This document shows positions 1-9,502 of a DNA stretch of 64,000 nucleotides, in pieces. Source of the DNA: Paenalcaligenes niemegkensis (GTDB lineage: Bacteria > Pseudomonadota > Gammaproteobacteria > Burkholderiales > Burkholderiaceae_B). A program made the position numbers and the translations under genes. The stretch covers positions 1,612,001 to 1,676,000 of the forward strand of contig NZ_JAKGCT010000004.1 of NCBI RefSeq assembly GCF_022230885.1. The letters are read 5' to 3'. Below the pieces are notes generated by a model. That model searched no databases. It was not told the origin of the DNA and was given only the letters and a program-made list of their open reading frames with translations. Each line of letters begins with the position of its first letter. Within the stretch, counting starts at the first letter, position 1.

Positions 1-521
1 AGGACCAGTTCAATCCAGCTTTGGGCTGCCATCCCAAACCAGCCCAATTGGTGGCCGAACATGGCCAGCGTGGTGACGATCAGAGTGAGTGGCAAGGTCC
101 ACCAAAACCGACGACTGAAGTCCGCCAACTCGGGATTATCATCATCGAGTGTGGGCATAAGCGGTTCCAGCGCCATGCCGCATTTAGGACAGTTTCCAGG
201 GTGATCTTGGCGAATCTCGGGGTGCATCGGACAGGTGTAGATCGTGCCCTGTGCGGCTACCTCAGTGTGTTGTCCGTTTGGCTGTTTAAGATATTTGGCC
301 GGGTCCGCGCTGAATTTGATCTGGCAACCCGTGCTGCAGAAATAAAATGGCTGGCCGTCATGCTCAAGATGGTGTGGCGATTGCTCAGTCACCGACATTC
401 CGCACACCGGATCCTTTAACCGCGAGGCCGGTTTAGTGTCGCGATCGTCAACTCCCGTTGATCCGCTGCTTACGTGACCTGATCGGCCGTGTTGCGCATG
501 TTCGTGGTCGTGTGGTGTCAT
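1..521 (-). CDS. Copper-translocating P-type ATPase, N-terminal part (runs off the window)
   Basis: The reverse strand reads open from an ATG at 521 to the window edge, about 173 residues. The order is a His-rich tail (several His in the first 20 residues), a YHS-type metal domain around residues 38-80 (DPVCGMSV, then FYFCSTGCQIKF), a heavy-metal-binding domain around 97-123 (YTCPMHPEI, then CPKCGMALEP), and the first membrane helix (WWTLPLTLIVTTLAMFG). This arrangement is typical of CopA-like exporters that pump Cu+ from cytoplasm to periplasm. The catalytic domains lie outside the window, so the metal is inferred from the N-terminal domains and the copper neighbours. A metal-regulator-like box lies about 150 bases upstream at 670-685. 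Confidence 0.85.
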   Translation of the reverse strand, partial: MTPHDHEHAQHGRSGHVSSGSTGVDDRDTKPASRLKDPVCGMSVTEQSPHHLEHDGQPFYFCSTGCQIKFSADPAKYLKQPNGQHTEVAAQGTIYTCPMHPEIRQDHPGNCPKCGMALEPLMPTLDDDNPELADFSRRFWWTLPLTLIVTTLAMFGHQLGWFGMAAQSWIELV

Positions 522-669
522 GAGGTAGCCGCTTTCCCAGTTAGTCTTGGGCTACGCTGACCTCTCACCATCCCAAAACAGCGTAGAGCCCGAGATTGCA
601 ACGGATGGTAGGCGTATCAATCATGCCATACTTTAGTGCTTGCGAAACTGACAGTTCGCCGTCAGCAGC

Positions 670-685
670 ATTACATTTTTGTCAT
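670..685. promoter_or_regulatory. Metal-regulator-like box upstream of the P-type ATPase
   Basis: ATTACATTTTTGTCAT matches the TTACA-n-TGTAA pattern repeated across this window. It lies 149 bases upstream of the ATPase start. The right half is imperfect (TGTCAT instead of TGTAAT). Confidence 0.5.
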
Positions 686-708
686 GACGAGCGACGGTTT
701 ACGAGGCA

Positions 709-1041
709 TTAAGCGCCCGTATAAAAGCTCCGAATGTATGCTTTTTCTTCAACGGTAAGCGTCTTTAGCTCCTGCTGTACCTGTGCTCGTGATTTCGTCT
801 GCTCAGCATTTATTTGGGGCCCAGTTCCTGTCGCTTCACCCTGACGTGTAGCCCAAGTAGGGTCTGCTTTGGCTTGCTCAAGCTCCTGCAGCACCTGTGC
901 TCGACTCTTCGTGTTCGACCAGTCCTGCACCTCCACGCCGCCCTGCTCACTATTATCGGGAATCCAATAAGCAAAACTGGTAGCTGGAACTGCTAATGCA
1001 GCGGCTAGCAAGGCGAAAAGCGTTTTTGAGCGAAAAGACAT
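709..1041 (-). CDS. Small secreted protein, paralogue of 14400-14732
   Basis: 110 residues with a clear signal peptide (MSFRSKTLFALLAAALAVPA). The start at 1041 is preferred over upstream ATGs because AAAGGAA sits just before it and because the paralogue at 14400-14732 has the same 110-residue length. The mature part carries a WIPDNSEQGG segment and two SRAQV-QEL repeats, which recall the DUF4148 proteins of Burkholderiales, and it ends KAYIRSFYTGA. There are no cysteines and no known enzyme motif. Function is unknown. It is divergent from the multicopper oxidase, and a perfect 18-base palindrome lies between the two genes, as also seen before the paralogue, so metal induction is likely. Confidence 0.8.
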   Translation of the reverse strand: MSFRSKTLFALLAAALAVPATSFAYWIPDNSEQGGVEVQDWSNTKSRAQVLQELEQAKADPTWATRQGEATGTGPQINAEQTKSRAQVQQELKTLTVEEKAYIRSFYTGA

Positions 1042-1161
1042 AATAGATTCCTTTGAGAGTCGTTGTCCCGCGACGCCGTCATACTGAGTGATCACGGTGC
1101 CAGTTCTTTCTGGCTAGAACTCCACTTTAGCGAGCAGCACCCAACAGTCCGATGACGCTGG

Positions 1162-1179
1162 CATGACGAATACGTCATG
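1162..1179. promoter_or_regulatory. Perfect palindrome between the divergent genes (CopR-like operator)
   Basis: CATGACGAATACGTCATG consists of perfect 7-base arms around AATA. It shares the ACGAATACGT core with the box upstream of the copR-like gene (12435-12450). A weaker TTATCTTTGTAAT element follows at 1187-1199 on the oxidase side. Confidence 0.6.
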
Positions 1180-1309
1180 ATTTGACTTATCTTTGTAATG
1201 TAGGCCGCATTCGAGAGATGACCCAGTAACGGCACAGGAATTGCTGATAAACCAACGTTCATGCAGCAAGTGCGGACTGAAACGCGAGCGTCATTGCTCC
1301 AGGATTCCC

Positions 1310-3171
1310 ATGATCGCTCAACCTATCGATTACTTTCTTATTGTCTGGTTTGCTCTAGCAGCTTTATCCACAGCCTACGTTGCTTGGGATCAGTTTCGCC
1401 ATAACCCTGAGCCGGTGGTAATGAAGTGGGGTTTCGTATTGGTGACCCTCTATATGGGGCCCATCGGCTTGCTGCTATATGTGATGGCCGATAAAGAGCC
1501 CGGACCAGGCGAGCATGAACAATTCATCAAGCCGCTGTGGAAACAAGGCGCGGGGTCGACCATCCATTGCGTGGCGGGCGACGCCACTGGCATTATCCTG
1601 GCGGCGGTGATCACGGCAGCGCTGGGGTTGCCTATGTGGCTGGATCTCATCGTTGAGTATTTAGCGGGATTCGCGTTTGGTCTTTTCATCTTCCAGTCTC
1701 TTTTCATGAAAAACATGATGGGCGGCAGCTACTGGGACAATGTCAAAAAATCATTCATGCCCGAGTTTATTAGTATGAATGCCATGATGGCAGGCATGGC
1801 CCCCGTTATGGCGCTCCTGATGATGGGACACGACATGAGGGCGATGGAGCCGACCGAATTGCTTTTCTGGGGAGTCATGTCAATGGGCGTGATTGTCGGT
1901 TTTGTCGTGACTTATCCGGTCAATGTCTGGATGGTTTCCAGGCAGATGAAACATGGCTTAATGACCGAACGCCAAAACAAAACCGGACAGACAAAGAAGC
2001 ATGGCCACGCTGGTGGGGACCATGCTTCGGCAAAGTCGTCTCCAGGTGACCATCACGCCATGCAGCCTAACGTGACACGCTCGCAATTAGCAGCTGTCAC
2101 GATGGGCACCGGCTTAATGCTATTGGCTGGCATGACGTTTCCGGCGCTGTTTGTGAACATGCGCCTGTCTGCCCGCGACGTAGGAGGAGCGATTATGCCG
2201 CCAGGCATGATCATGGGGTGGGACACTCCGGGTGCTGCCATGCGCGATATGGCAGCCATCGCACCGCGCTTGGTCGCGCATACCGCCGCGCAAGACGCCC
2301 AAGGCGATACAGCACTTGAACCTCGTATTGAAAACGGTGTCAAGGTTTTTGATCTGGAAGCGAGCGTTGTGCGTTGGAACATCCTGCCCGACGTACAGGT
2401 GGAAGGCTATGCGTTCAATCGCCAGATTCCGGGTCCACGGCTGCGCGTCACTGAAGGCGATAGGGTCCGTATCAATGTCACCAATAAACTACCGGAATCG
2501 ACGACAGTACATTGGCATGGCTTGATCCTACCCAATGAAATGGATGGACCGGCCAACATTACCCAAAAGCCAATTGCTCCTGGCGGTAAATACGTTTATG
2601 AGTTCACGACCGAACAATCCGGTACTTATTTTTATCATACGCATGACCATGTCGATCGGCAGCAAGCCTTCGGCCTATATGGCGCACTCATTATCGACCC
2701 AAAGAACCGCGATGAAGAACCCCGGGCCGACCATGAGTATGTATTGCAGTTACAGGAGTGGCTCGAGCGCGAAGGGTTGACCTACCCTGCCATGCTGATG
2801 GAAGGGGCCTTGCCCAATTACTTCACTATCAATGGCAAAGCATACCCGGCCACGGACACGGTGAAGATGAAAGTGGGCGAGACGATCAAATTGCGCTTCA
2901 TCGGCAGTAATAACAATTTTGTACACCCTATGCATGTTCACGGTGGGCCTTTTACCGTGGTGGCCCGCGATGGAAATGTGTTGCCCCCGCGGCGCGATTC
3001 GAAGCCGATACAGTCAACGTCGGCCCAGGGCAACGCTATGACGTCATATGGACGGCGCTCCGCCCAGGCAAGTGGATTGTGCATTGTCACATTCCGCACC
3101 ATACGACCAACAACAATGTAGAACAAGAAGGCGCCGGGGGCCTGACCATGGTCCTGGACGTTCAGGCTTAG
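1310..3171 (+). CDS. Membrane-anchored multicopper oxidase (DUF4396 domain plus two cupredoxin domains), frameshifted
   Basis: The first 200 residues form a multi-pass membrane region resembling DUF4396, followed by a His-rich linker and a multicopper oxidase with HWHG, HTHDH and HPMHVHG copper ligands. The start at 1310 (MIAQPIDYF) is preferred over TTG at 1241 because it leads directly into a membrane helix. As read, the frame ends at 3121 with an unrelated tail. If one base is added at the C run 2984-2988, the protein continues to a stop at 3171 and gains the final copper motif HCHIPHH, giving about 620 residues. It probably oxidises Cu+ to Cu2+ in the periplasm, as in the CopA/PcoA/CueO group. 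The fused membrane domain is unusual. Confidence 0.85.
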
Positions 3172-3313
3172 CTCTGTTCAAACCAACGTTGCTTGATTAG
3201 TAGCTGCCATTGAACGACCACCCATAGCGAAGGCCGTTGGCATTAAAGGAGGGCATGACACTTGCTGGCCGGTACCGTACCGCCAACATTGGCTAACTTT
3301 CCTGAGAGCGATC

Positions 3314-3745
3314 ATGTTCAATCAACCGAAAAAAGCGCACGGTGCGGGCATCCGCGCCGTACGTCACCTCTTGCCATTGCTGCTCGGAGCCAGTATGTTG
3401 GCCATCTCATTGCCAGCGCCCGCCCAATCGACAGCAACTCAGTCGAATCAACCGTCAATGAAGTCGGAAACCGCCAAAAACGGCATCTCTATGGATATGC
3501 GGGGTTCCATGATGGAAATGCGCAAGAGCATGAATGCCATGAAGCCCTCAGGTGATATTGATTATGACTTTGCCGCCATGATGCGGGTCCACCATCAGGG
3601 CGCCGTAGATATGGCCGAGCTAGAGCTGAAAAAAGGTCAAGATCCTGAGATGAAACAAATGGCCAAAGAAATCATCGCAGACCAGAAAAAAGAAATCGCG
3701 AAGTTTGATGAATGGCTCGCTGCGCACCCAAAGCCATCGAAATAG
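3314..3745 (+). CDS. DUF305 family periplasmic protein (CopM-like)
   Basis: 143 residues: a long signal peptide ending near APAQS, a Met-rich stretch (SMDMRGSMMEMRKSMNAM), then the DUF305 core with the VHHQGAVDMAELEL signature and a charged helix. DUF305 proteins are ferritin-like four-helix proteins, and some (CopM in cyanobacteria) bind copper and limit its uptake. It follows the multicopper oxidase on the same strand, separated by about 140 bases. Function as a periplasmic copper binder is inferred from family and context. Confidence 0.8.
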   Translation: MFNQPKKAHGAGIRAVRHLLPLLLGASMLAISLPAPAQSTATQSNQPSMKSETAKNGISMDMRGSMMEMRKSMNAMKPSGDIDYDFAAMMRVHHQGAVDMAELELKKGQDPEMKQMAKEIIADQKKEIAKFDEWLAAHPKPSK

Positions 3746-3777
3746 CTCTCAGGTCTACGGTTCGAACTCAGATCTCA

Positions 3778-4131
3778 TTATTGAGGTGAGGACGGCGCTT
3801 CAAGCTTGTCGGCATACTTGATCATGATGTCGCCCATGGCACGCATCATCTCGCCATGCATCTGCATCATCACTTTGCTATTGGCTCCGCTAGCAGCGCC
3901 CATCATAGGACAGCTGCCCATCATCCTCATCATGTCGCCGCCCATCATGCCGTGATCTTTCATCTTGCCTGGCTGCATATCGCCCATCTTGGCCGCGTCA
4001 CCATTCTGTATCATGCCTGATTCAGCTTTCATGCCCGCGCTAGTGCCATCACTGCTGGAAGTCGCTGCTACTCCCGCACCGCTTACGCCCAACAAGAGCG
4101 CCGTAATGGGCGCAATAAATAGTGCTTTCAT
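3778..4131 (-). CDS. Met-rich secreted protein, probable copper or silver binder
   Basis: 117 residues with a signal peptide (MKALFIAPITALLLGVSG) and a mature part full of methionine clusters (MGDMQPGKMKDHGMMGGDMM, then MMRMMGSCPMMGAAS). Such clusters bind Cu+ or Ag+ in periplasmic proteins such as PcoE or SilE and CopA-type proteins. One cysteine lies in the central Met block. No catalytic domain is seen. It is convergent with the DUF305 gene and upstream of the DUF411 gene on the other side, inside the copper cluster. Confidence 0.7.
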   Translation of the reverse strand: MKALFIAPITALLLGVSGAGVAATSSSDGTSAGMKAESGMIQNGDAAKMGDMQPGKMKDHGMMGGDMMRMMGSCPMMGAASGANSKVMMQMHGEMMRAMGDIMIKYADKLEAPSSPQ

Positions 4132-4297
4132 ATTTATTTGTATCTCCTAAATCCAGAAAATTGACTTTTCACGAACCGGCTTGAATTTGTGGCGCAAGAG
4201 AGATGTAGATATAGAGGTGTAGATGTCTTCCAGCGTCAGAGCAGGAAGGCGTACCAATCGTGGCGTACCCGGCTATACCATTGCTTTTATGTAGATT

Positions 4298-4714
4298 TTA
4301 GTCCTTGGAAAATGGTTTACCGTTAAAGTCCACAGTAACCAGATTGCCGTCCAACTCGCCCATGCCTGGCGCATTCAACGGCATGCCAGGCGCCGACACA
4401 CCCTTCACTGATGAGTCAGCCAGCAATTTGTTGACAGCATTGGTCGGTACGTGCCCCTCGATGATTTGGCCAGTGGCTTCTACCACGCCCGTATGACACG
4501 ATCCAAGCTTTGGTGGCACACGGAGTTTTTGCTTCACCGAAGCCATGTCGGCCGTTTTGATCGCCGTAACATCAAAGCCAGCATCCCGCATATGCTCGAC
4601 CCACCCAGTGCAGCAACCGCAATTGGGATCCTGATATACGGTAATGGCCGTGCCGGCAGCATGGGCAAAGGATGATGCGGCAGCCAAGGCAGCCGCTGCT
4701 AGCCATAATTTCAT
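4298..4714 (-). CDS. DUF411 family periplasmic metal-binding protein
   Basis: 138 residues from the ATG at 4714, which has AGCAGG before it and opens a good signal peptide (MKLWLAAAALAAASSFAHA). The mature part has the DUF411 signature VYQDPNCGCCTGWVEH near its start and a second Cys in GSCHTGVVE. The fold is thioredoxin-like. DUF411 proteins are common in copper and silver clusters, often next to CopA or cytochrome genes, where they probably bind or reduce metal. It lies downstream of the cytochrome c gene on the same strand (gap about 70 bases), so co-transcription is likely. Confidence 0.8.
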   Translation of the reverse strand: MKLWLAAAALAAASSFAHAAGTAITVYQDPNCGCCTGWVEHMRDAGFDVTAIKTADMASVKQKLRVPPKLGSCHTGVVEATGQIIEGHVPTNAVNKLLADSSVKGVSAPGMPLNAPGMGELDGNLVTVDFNGKPFSKD

Positions 4715-4784
4715 GAAACCTGCTCCAGCGTAAATGTAAAACTTGAATGATTCATAGTATAGATAAAGACCACGCTCGGGCAGA

Positions 4785-5257
4785 TTAGTTCTGTCGTTGC
4801 AATGTGACGTCCTTCTGTGCCTCCAGGACCTTGGGCGGCCAATTGCTCTTGATGTAAGCCAGTACCGCAATGATCTCTTGATCGCTGAGGATGTCCCGAT
4901 ACGCGGGCATGTCGCTAACATAGCCTGGCGGCGCCGTGCTCCCAGAAACCAGGCCGTTTTTTACCATATCGACCAACATCGCATCAGGATGGTGCCAGGT
5001 ATGGCCGGTTTTGTCGTGCGGCGGTGCGGGCAGCCTGCCATTGGGCATGCGGTCACGCCAGTTCGGCTGCCCTTGCAGGGACTCACCATGGCAAGCTGCG
5101 CAATTGTTCGCATAGATCGCCCTGCCCTGCATCACAAGAGCCTGATCCGCAGGGTCGATGAATGCCGAGCCGGATCCCCGTATGACGCTGTAAAGGACGG
5201 CGCGGCGCCGACGACGACAGCGCCGACTACCCCAAAGACCAATTTCTTCCGTGCCAT
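4785..5257 (-). CDS. Membrane-anchored class I cytochrome c, frameshifted near the N terminus
   Basis: The main frame (5135 to 4785) has the haem motif NCAACHGESL and a C-terminal Met ligand region (GYVSDMPAY), as in small monohaem cytochromes c. It lacks an export signal. A second frame starting at 5257 supplies one (MARKKLVFGVVGAVVVGAA), and joining the two near 5199-5206 with one added base gives a continuous protein of about 157 residues with an N-terminal membrane anchor. The gene sits between the cupredoxin and DUF411 genes on the same strand. It probably carries electrons to or from periplasmic copper proteins, and the nearby ccm genes could mature it. Confidence 0.75.
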
Positions 5258-5271
5258 TTTAATGCGCTAGA

Positions 5272-5784
5272 TCAGCTAACTTTTACCTTGCCGACCATCC
5301 CGGCCTCCATGTGGCCCGGAATGAGGCAAGCGAAATCGACGGTGCCAGCCTGGTCGAACTGCCACACCAAGCCACCGATCTTACCCGGGCCCAATGTGAT
5401 CATATTCGGTTTCGCATGCTGCATCCCCGGCATTTTTTGCATTTCGGCCGCATGGGCCTTCAGATCGGCGAGGGATCCAATCACCATTTCATGGGGGATT
5501 TTGCCCGTGTTCTTGATAAAGAAACGAATGGTCTCGCCAGCGCTGACTTGGATGTCACCAGGCGTAAACCGCATGGTGTCGTCCATCGTCAGCTCAATCG
5601 TGCGAGTAACTTTAGCCGGATCGCCAGGCTGACCAGTTGGCGAAGGTGCATTCGACATGGTGGACATATCGTGCCCAGGCATGCCATGCGCCGGTGCGCC
5701 ATGCCCCCCGCCATGGCTGCCCGCAGCCAATGCGAGGGCCGGAAGGACACTTAAAGCCAAAATAGAAAGGGTCTTTTTCATCAT
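5272..5784 (-). CDS. Cupredoxin (blue-copper-like periplasmic protein)
   Basis: 170 residues with a signal peptide (MMKKTLSILALSVLPALALA), a His/Met-rich linker (GGGHGAPAHGMPGHDMSTM) and a plastocyanin/azurin-like domain. Copper ligands are visible as GKIPHEMVIG (His) and FACLIPGHMEAGM (Cys, His, Met). The start at 5784 has TAGGAG seven bases upstream. It heads the minus-strand group cupredoxin, cytochrome c, DUF411, and a perfect metal box lies at 5983-5998. It likely buffers copper or passes electrons between copper and the cytochrome. Confidence 0.85.
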   Translation of the reverse strand: MMKKTLSILALSVLPALALAAGSHGGGHGAPAHGMPGHDMSTMSNAPSPTGQPGDPAKVTRTIELTMDDTMRFTPGDIQVSAGETIRFFIKNTGKIPHEMVIGSLADLKAHAAEMQKMPGMQHAKPNMITLGPGKIGGLVWQFDQAGTVDFACLIPGHMEAGMVGKVKVS

Positions 5785-5982
5785 GAGTACACTCCTAGAG
5801 TTTGTTTAAGTAGGCAGCCATTTCAAACCGCCCAAGAAAAGGCAATATCGAAACCGAAAACTCAAGCCATCCACGAAACGGGCTTCCTGCTTCATCGCCC
5901 GAGTTAGTCACTTTAATGGCAACAGCATTGATCAATCAATTGCACTTTAACGAAGTACAACTGCCGATCTACTGACGTGCAA

Positions 5983-5998
5983 ATTACAATTTTGTAAT
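5983..5998. promoter_or_regulatory. Perfect metal-regulator-like box upstream of the cupredoxin operon
   Basis: ATTACAATTTTGTAAT has perfect 7-base arms around TT, 199 bases upstream of the cupredoxin start. Resembles operators of CopR/CusR/CzcR-type OmpR-family regulators. The rest of 5785-6128 holds no gene that I can see. Confidence 0.65.
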
Positions 5999-6128
5999 AT
6001 AGGCACGCCCGTTCTAACGGAGGACTTATTTAAGTTACTACGAGCACCTCCATGGCGTCTGCCATCTCTGCCACAGGCAACTGTTCCATAACATATTTGT
6101 GCCATGCGCACGGTTAAGGCCATCGGAG

Positions 6129-7280
6129 CTAGTCGGGGCGTACAATCCATGTGCTTTTCTTGGGCGAAACTTTGCCACGTTGGTACACCTCCTGCGTAGA
6201 CGAGACGAAAGAACCAATCGAAAACTCCTGAACAGCCTTCTGACGCGCGCGCTGACCCATGGAAACTAGATCTGTAGGGCTTTCCAACACCTTCGTTAGA
6301 ACGGAAGCTATCGCCTGCGGATCTCGGATTGGCACAATCCAACCATCATGTCCATTATCGACGTTCTCTGGTAAACCGCCCGCATCACTTACGATTACAG
6401 GTATACCCATAGCCATCATTTCTCGGCATGCAAACGAAATAGTCTCTATCTCAGATGACACAACAAACCCGACGTCCAACGCTGCCAAGCATGAACGGAC
6501 ATCATCCAAAAGCCCTGTGAAAACCACACTATTGCGTAGGTTTAGTGCCTCGACTCTGGCGCACTGAGCATCTGATGGAAGGACGCCGGCAATCAAGATG
6601 ACGATTTGGCTTCGTAGCACAGCAGGAAGAAGAGAGACCGCTTCCACCATATCCAGCCAGTTCTTGTACGCCGCGGTCCCCGCATTGCTACCCACAACTA
6701 ATCGCCCCGCCAAGTGAGTCGGAATCCAGCAGCGTTTCGCAGCCAATCGGTCCTCTCGCGAAGGGGGAACAAACCTGTCTAAGTCAACACCATTACGGAT
6801 TACGTGCAGGCGGCACCCGCTGAAGTATGAATGGACCAACTTATTTCGCGTGTGATCGCAGACGCAAATGACATGATCCGTAGCAAGCTTTGCACGAGCT
6901 AGCGCTCCGACGCTTCGAGATAGGCGGTCACTATGCTGAGAATACACGAGCACTGGACGCCAAGAGCCAGATCCAATCAAGGCGAACATACAAGCGCGAT
7001 GATCTGTCGCACCATTAACATGAATAATGTCAAATTGCTCGCGTCGCAAGAATGCTCTAAGGCGCCGAAGGCTCAGCAGCGTTCTGAGCAATCCTCCTTT
7101 GAATTCGTGCGGCATAGTCCGAACGCCGGCCAGAGCCACTGCTGATTCGAAAAGGCGGCTCTCTTTGGGCGCTGCTATGACGATCTGATGCACACCGCTG
7201 AGTTCACGCGCAAGCGAGAGAATGTAAGTAGTGTGTCCTCCGCCGTCACCTCGATGAAAGTTGGTATAGAGAATCTTCAT
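6129..7280 (-). CDS. Family 4 (GT-B) glycosyltransferase
   Basis: 383 residues from MKILYTNFHRGDGGGHTTYI, a typical start for GT4 enzymes with the glycine-rich donor loop; the frame extends further upstream to 7415 but without family likeness. The C-terminal half has VIRNGVDLDRF, a VVGSNAG segment, TGLLDDVR, and the family GIPVIVSDAGGLPE nucleotide-sugar site with the preceding EIETISFACREMM acidic motif. It should transfer a sugar from a nucleotide donor in the cytoplasm, perhaps to surface polysaccharide. No partner synthesis genes are next to it, so acceptor and role are unknown. It is flanked by copper genes and a porin. Confidence 0.8.
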   Translation of the reverse strand: MKILYTNFHRGDGGGHTTYILSLARELSGVHQIVIAAPKESRLFESAVALAGVRTMPHEFKGGLLRTLLSLRRLRAFLRREQFDIIHVNGATDHRACMFALIGSGSWRPVLVYSQHSDRLSRSVGALARAKLATDHVICVCDHTRNKLVHSYFSGCRLHVIRNGVDLDRFVPPSREDRLAAKRCWIPTHLAGRLVVGSNAGTAAYKNWLDMVEAVSLLPAVLRSQIVILIAGVLPSDAQCARVEALNLRNSVVFTGLLDDVRSCLAALDVGFVVSSEIETISFACREMMAMGIPVIVSDAGGLPENVDNGHDGWIVPIRDPQAIASVLTKVLESPTDLVSMGQRARQKAVQEFSIGSFVSSTQEVYQRGKVSPKKSTWIVRPD

Positions 7281-7858
7281 AATGACAGCGGTGCGGTGAA
7301 ACGAGATATCTTTTTCATATTCGAAATGGTCGCTATCGTTTAGAAATGGCTCAGGACAATACGAGATATCTACTAGAGCTTGAAATGCTTCTGACCCGGG
7401 CTTTGGAGTATCCACCTAGCCTTCTTTTGCAGCCAACTGTCTACTTCGATGCCTTCGCGCATTCACGTAGAACTGCAGACTCGCTGTTTATCAACGCGAG
7501 AAAACAAGCTAAGCCTTGACCAAACGACGGTTGCTTAAGCGAAGCATCAATACAAAATGCTGAGGAGATCGAAGCCTGGTTACTTAACCAAGCCTCGGCT
7601 ACGGAGCATGGCTGGCTCTTCGTCTGCTAGACGCGAATGGTAAGCGTATAGACGTGACAAACGTCAAACTCTAGGATTACATTTTTGCAATACACATTAG
7701 AAGCGCGCCCATCCAGATAGGCAGCTTTGAAGACTGCAGACTTCCGATAGCGCAATAGCGTCCACTCGCATGAGCATGGTCCAATTCATGGCATTTGGCC
7801 ACGCAGTACCGTCCGGTTGACCGAATGACACTCAAGACTGCTAACAAGCGGAAGGACT
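7281..7858. other. Intergenic region, 578 bases, with one orphan metal-like box
   Basis: No convincing gene. ATTACATTTTTGCAAT at 7676-7691 resembles the other metal boxes but is about 400 bases from the nearest start (7280, minus strand), and the arms are imperfect. The stretch may be a remnant of a lost gene and its promoter. Confidence 0.4.
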
Positions 7859-8350
7859 ATGCCAAAGGGCCACAACGACACTTACACAAACAGTGCGACA
7901 AGACGAATAAAGACCATAGCCATGGTGACTTTCTGGTTTCAGGGCCTCGACGAAGCAGCGCCTAAGTTCGTATGCCTCCTTCGTAGGTTCAACGATGAGC
8001 TACCCACTCCGCTCTTTGAACGGCATAGCGGAACAATCAATATGATCAAGCAGGACGAAAAAAGCGCCGTGGCGCATTTCAATGAATTATGTAGACGCGA
8101 ACTTCAGCGTTATTTTTACTACCTGAATCGACGTTTGAAGTTGCTATCAACCGTCAACTCAGCTCTGAACGGCGACGTATTCGAGATGATCACGGTCACT
8201 AAATTTCAGCGAATTTTGTTCCCAGCCAACTTTAATTACCGGAAGATGATTACGGCATTACATCTCCGTCAGGAAGCCCGAAATTCACGGCATGTTAACA
8301 AAGCACTGTTGAAATGCCGACAACTTCCATTCGGGAGTTTGATCAGTTGA
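7859..8350 (+). CDS. Hypothetical protein, possible sugar-transferase remnant
   Basis: 163 residues with no signal peptide or membrane helix. The segment VTFWFQGLDEAAPKFV near residue 23 weakly recalls the W-x-QG-x-x-AP motif near the N terminus of capsular-polysaccharide-type (GT32-like) glycosyltransferases, but the rest shows no DxD catalytic motif. No good ribosome site is visible. It may be a decayed glycosyltransferase left beside the GT4 gene, or not a gene at all. Confidence 0.25.
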   Translation: MPKGHNDTYTNSATRRIKTIAMVTFWFQGLDEAAPKFVCLLRRFNDELPTPLFERHSGTINMIKQDEKSAVAHFNELCRRELQRYFYYLNRRLKLLSTVNSALNGDVFEMITVTKFQRILFPANFNYRKMITALHLRQEARNSRHVNKALLKCRQLPFGSLIS

Positions 8351-8398
8351 CTCCTCAAGGGGTCTTGCAACTGATTAAGGCTAATTTCTGGAGTTTTC

Positions 8399-9502
8399 AT
8401 GAAAAAGAGTTTGCTGGCAGCCGCCTTGTTAACCGGTTTTGCAGGAGCGGCGCAAGCCAATACATCGGTAACGCTATATGGTCTTTTGGATGGTGGAGTT
8501 GGCTATACAAAATTTAAAAGCGACACAGCTAGCGCATCCAAAACTGGCGGCTGGGATGGCGCTCAGTCGAGCAATCGCTGGGGCCTGCGGGGCAGCGAAG
8601 ATCTGGGTGATGGCCTGAAAGCTATCTTCACGCTGGAAAGCGGTTACAGCCTGATGAACGGCACACAAGCCCAAGGCGGTCGTCTGTATGGTCGTGAAGC
8701 GGTACTGGGACTGAAATCCGATGCTTGGGGCACGATCACGCTGGGCCGCCAGGGCAACATAGCCTATCGCTGGCTGGCTAGTGTCGCCACGCCTTTCGGC
8801 AACAACTTCAATCAAGCTCGTACCGCCGGCACGTTCAGCGTGGCTGAGGTACGTTACGATAACCAGATTCAGTACCTGACCCCCACCATTTCAGGCTTCC
8901 AGGCTGGTGTCGGGTATTCGTTCAATGCGGATGGTGAGCAAGAGTTCAAGCAGAGGGACCAGAACGAGCCGAATGTCCGCGCCGTGACTGCGGGTCTACG
9001 CTATTCGAATGGTCCCGTGGCTGCGGTTCTGACCTATGACCAGATAAACGACGCCAAGACCGCCACCGGCATCAAGGCCAAATCCTGGAACCTTGCAGGC
9101 AGTTATGACTTCGAGGTGGCCGAGGTGCACCTGGGCTTCGGCATCACTGATGGCGGCTGGTTCGGCACTCCTTCTCAACTGCGCAATCCGGAACTCGGTT
9201 TCGGCAGTATCCGCGCTTACAACGACGGCTTCCGTGCCAACTCTTACGCTGTAGGCCTGAGCGCCCCTGTCGGCACGCGCGGTAAGCTGCTCGCCGGTTG
9301 GGGCATGGTCGACCCGCGGGACAACGGTGCAGCCTACGACGGCCGCGACCTCAAAGCGCAGCACATTTTTGGTCTGGCCTATACCTATAAACTCTCCGCG
9401 CGCACCAATCTTTATGCGCAAGGCGCCTATGGCAAAAATGTCTCCTTCGTTTCGGGTAACAAGACTCAGTCGATTGGCGTCGGCCTGCGCCACAGCTTCT
9501 AA
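8399..9502 (+). CDS. General outer-membrane porin (beta-proteobacterial type)
   Basis: 367 residues: signal peptide (MKKSLLAAALLTGFAGAAQA), then the family start SVTLYGLLDGGVGY, the RWGLRGSEDLGDGLKAIF motif, and a C-terminal phenylalanine (GVGLRHSF) needed for outer-membrane insertion. It should form a trimeric 16-strand channel for small hydrophilic solutes. A second, more divergent porin is at 12635-13792. Why porins sit in a metal island is not clear; they may replace housekeeping channels under metal stress. No metal box was seen directly upstream. Confidence 0.9.
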   Translation: MKKSLLAAALLTGFAGAAQANTSVTLYGLLDGGVGYTKFKSDTASASKTGGWDGAQSSNRWGLRGSEDLGDGLKAIFTLESGYSLMNGTQAQGGRLYGREAVLGLKSDAWGTITLGRQGNIAYRWLASVATPFGNNFNQARTAGTFSVAEVRYDNQIQYLTPTISGFQAGVGYSFNADGEQEFKQRDQNEPNVRAVTAGLRYSNGPVAAVLTYDQINDAKTATGIKAKSWNLAGSYDFEVAEVHLGFGITDGGWFGTPSQLRNPELGFGSIRAYNDGFRANSYAVGLSAPVGTRGKLLAGWGMVDPRDNGAAYDGRDLKAQHIFGLAYTYKLSARTNLYAQGAYGKNVSFVSGNKTQSIGVGLRHSF

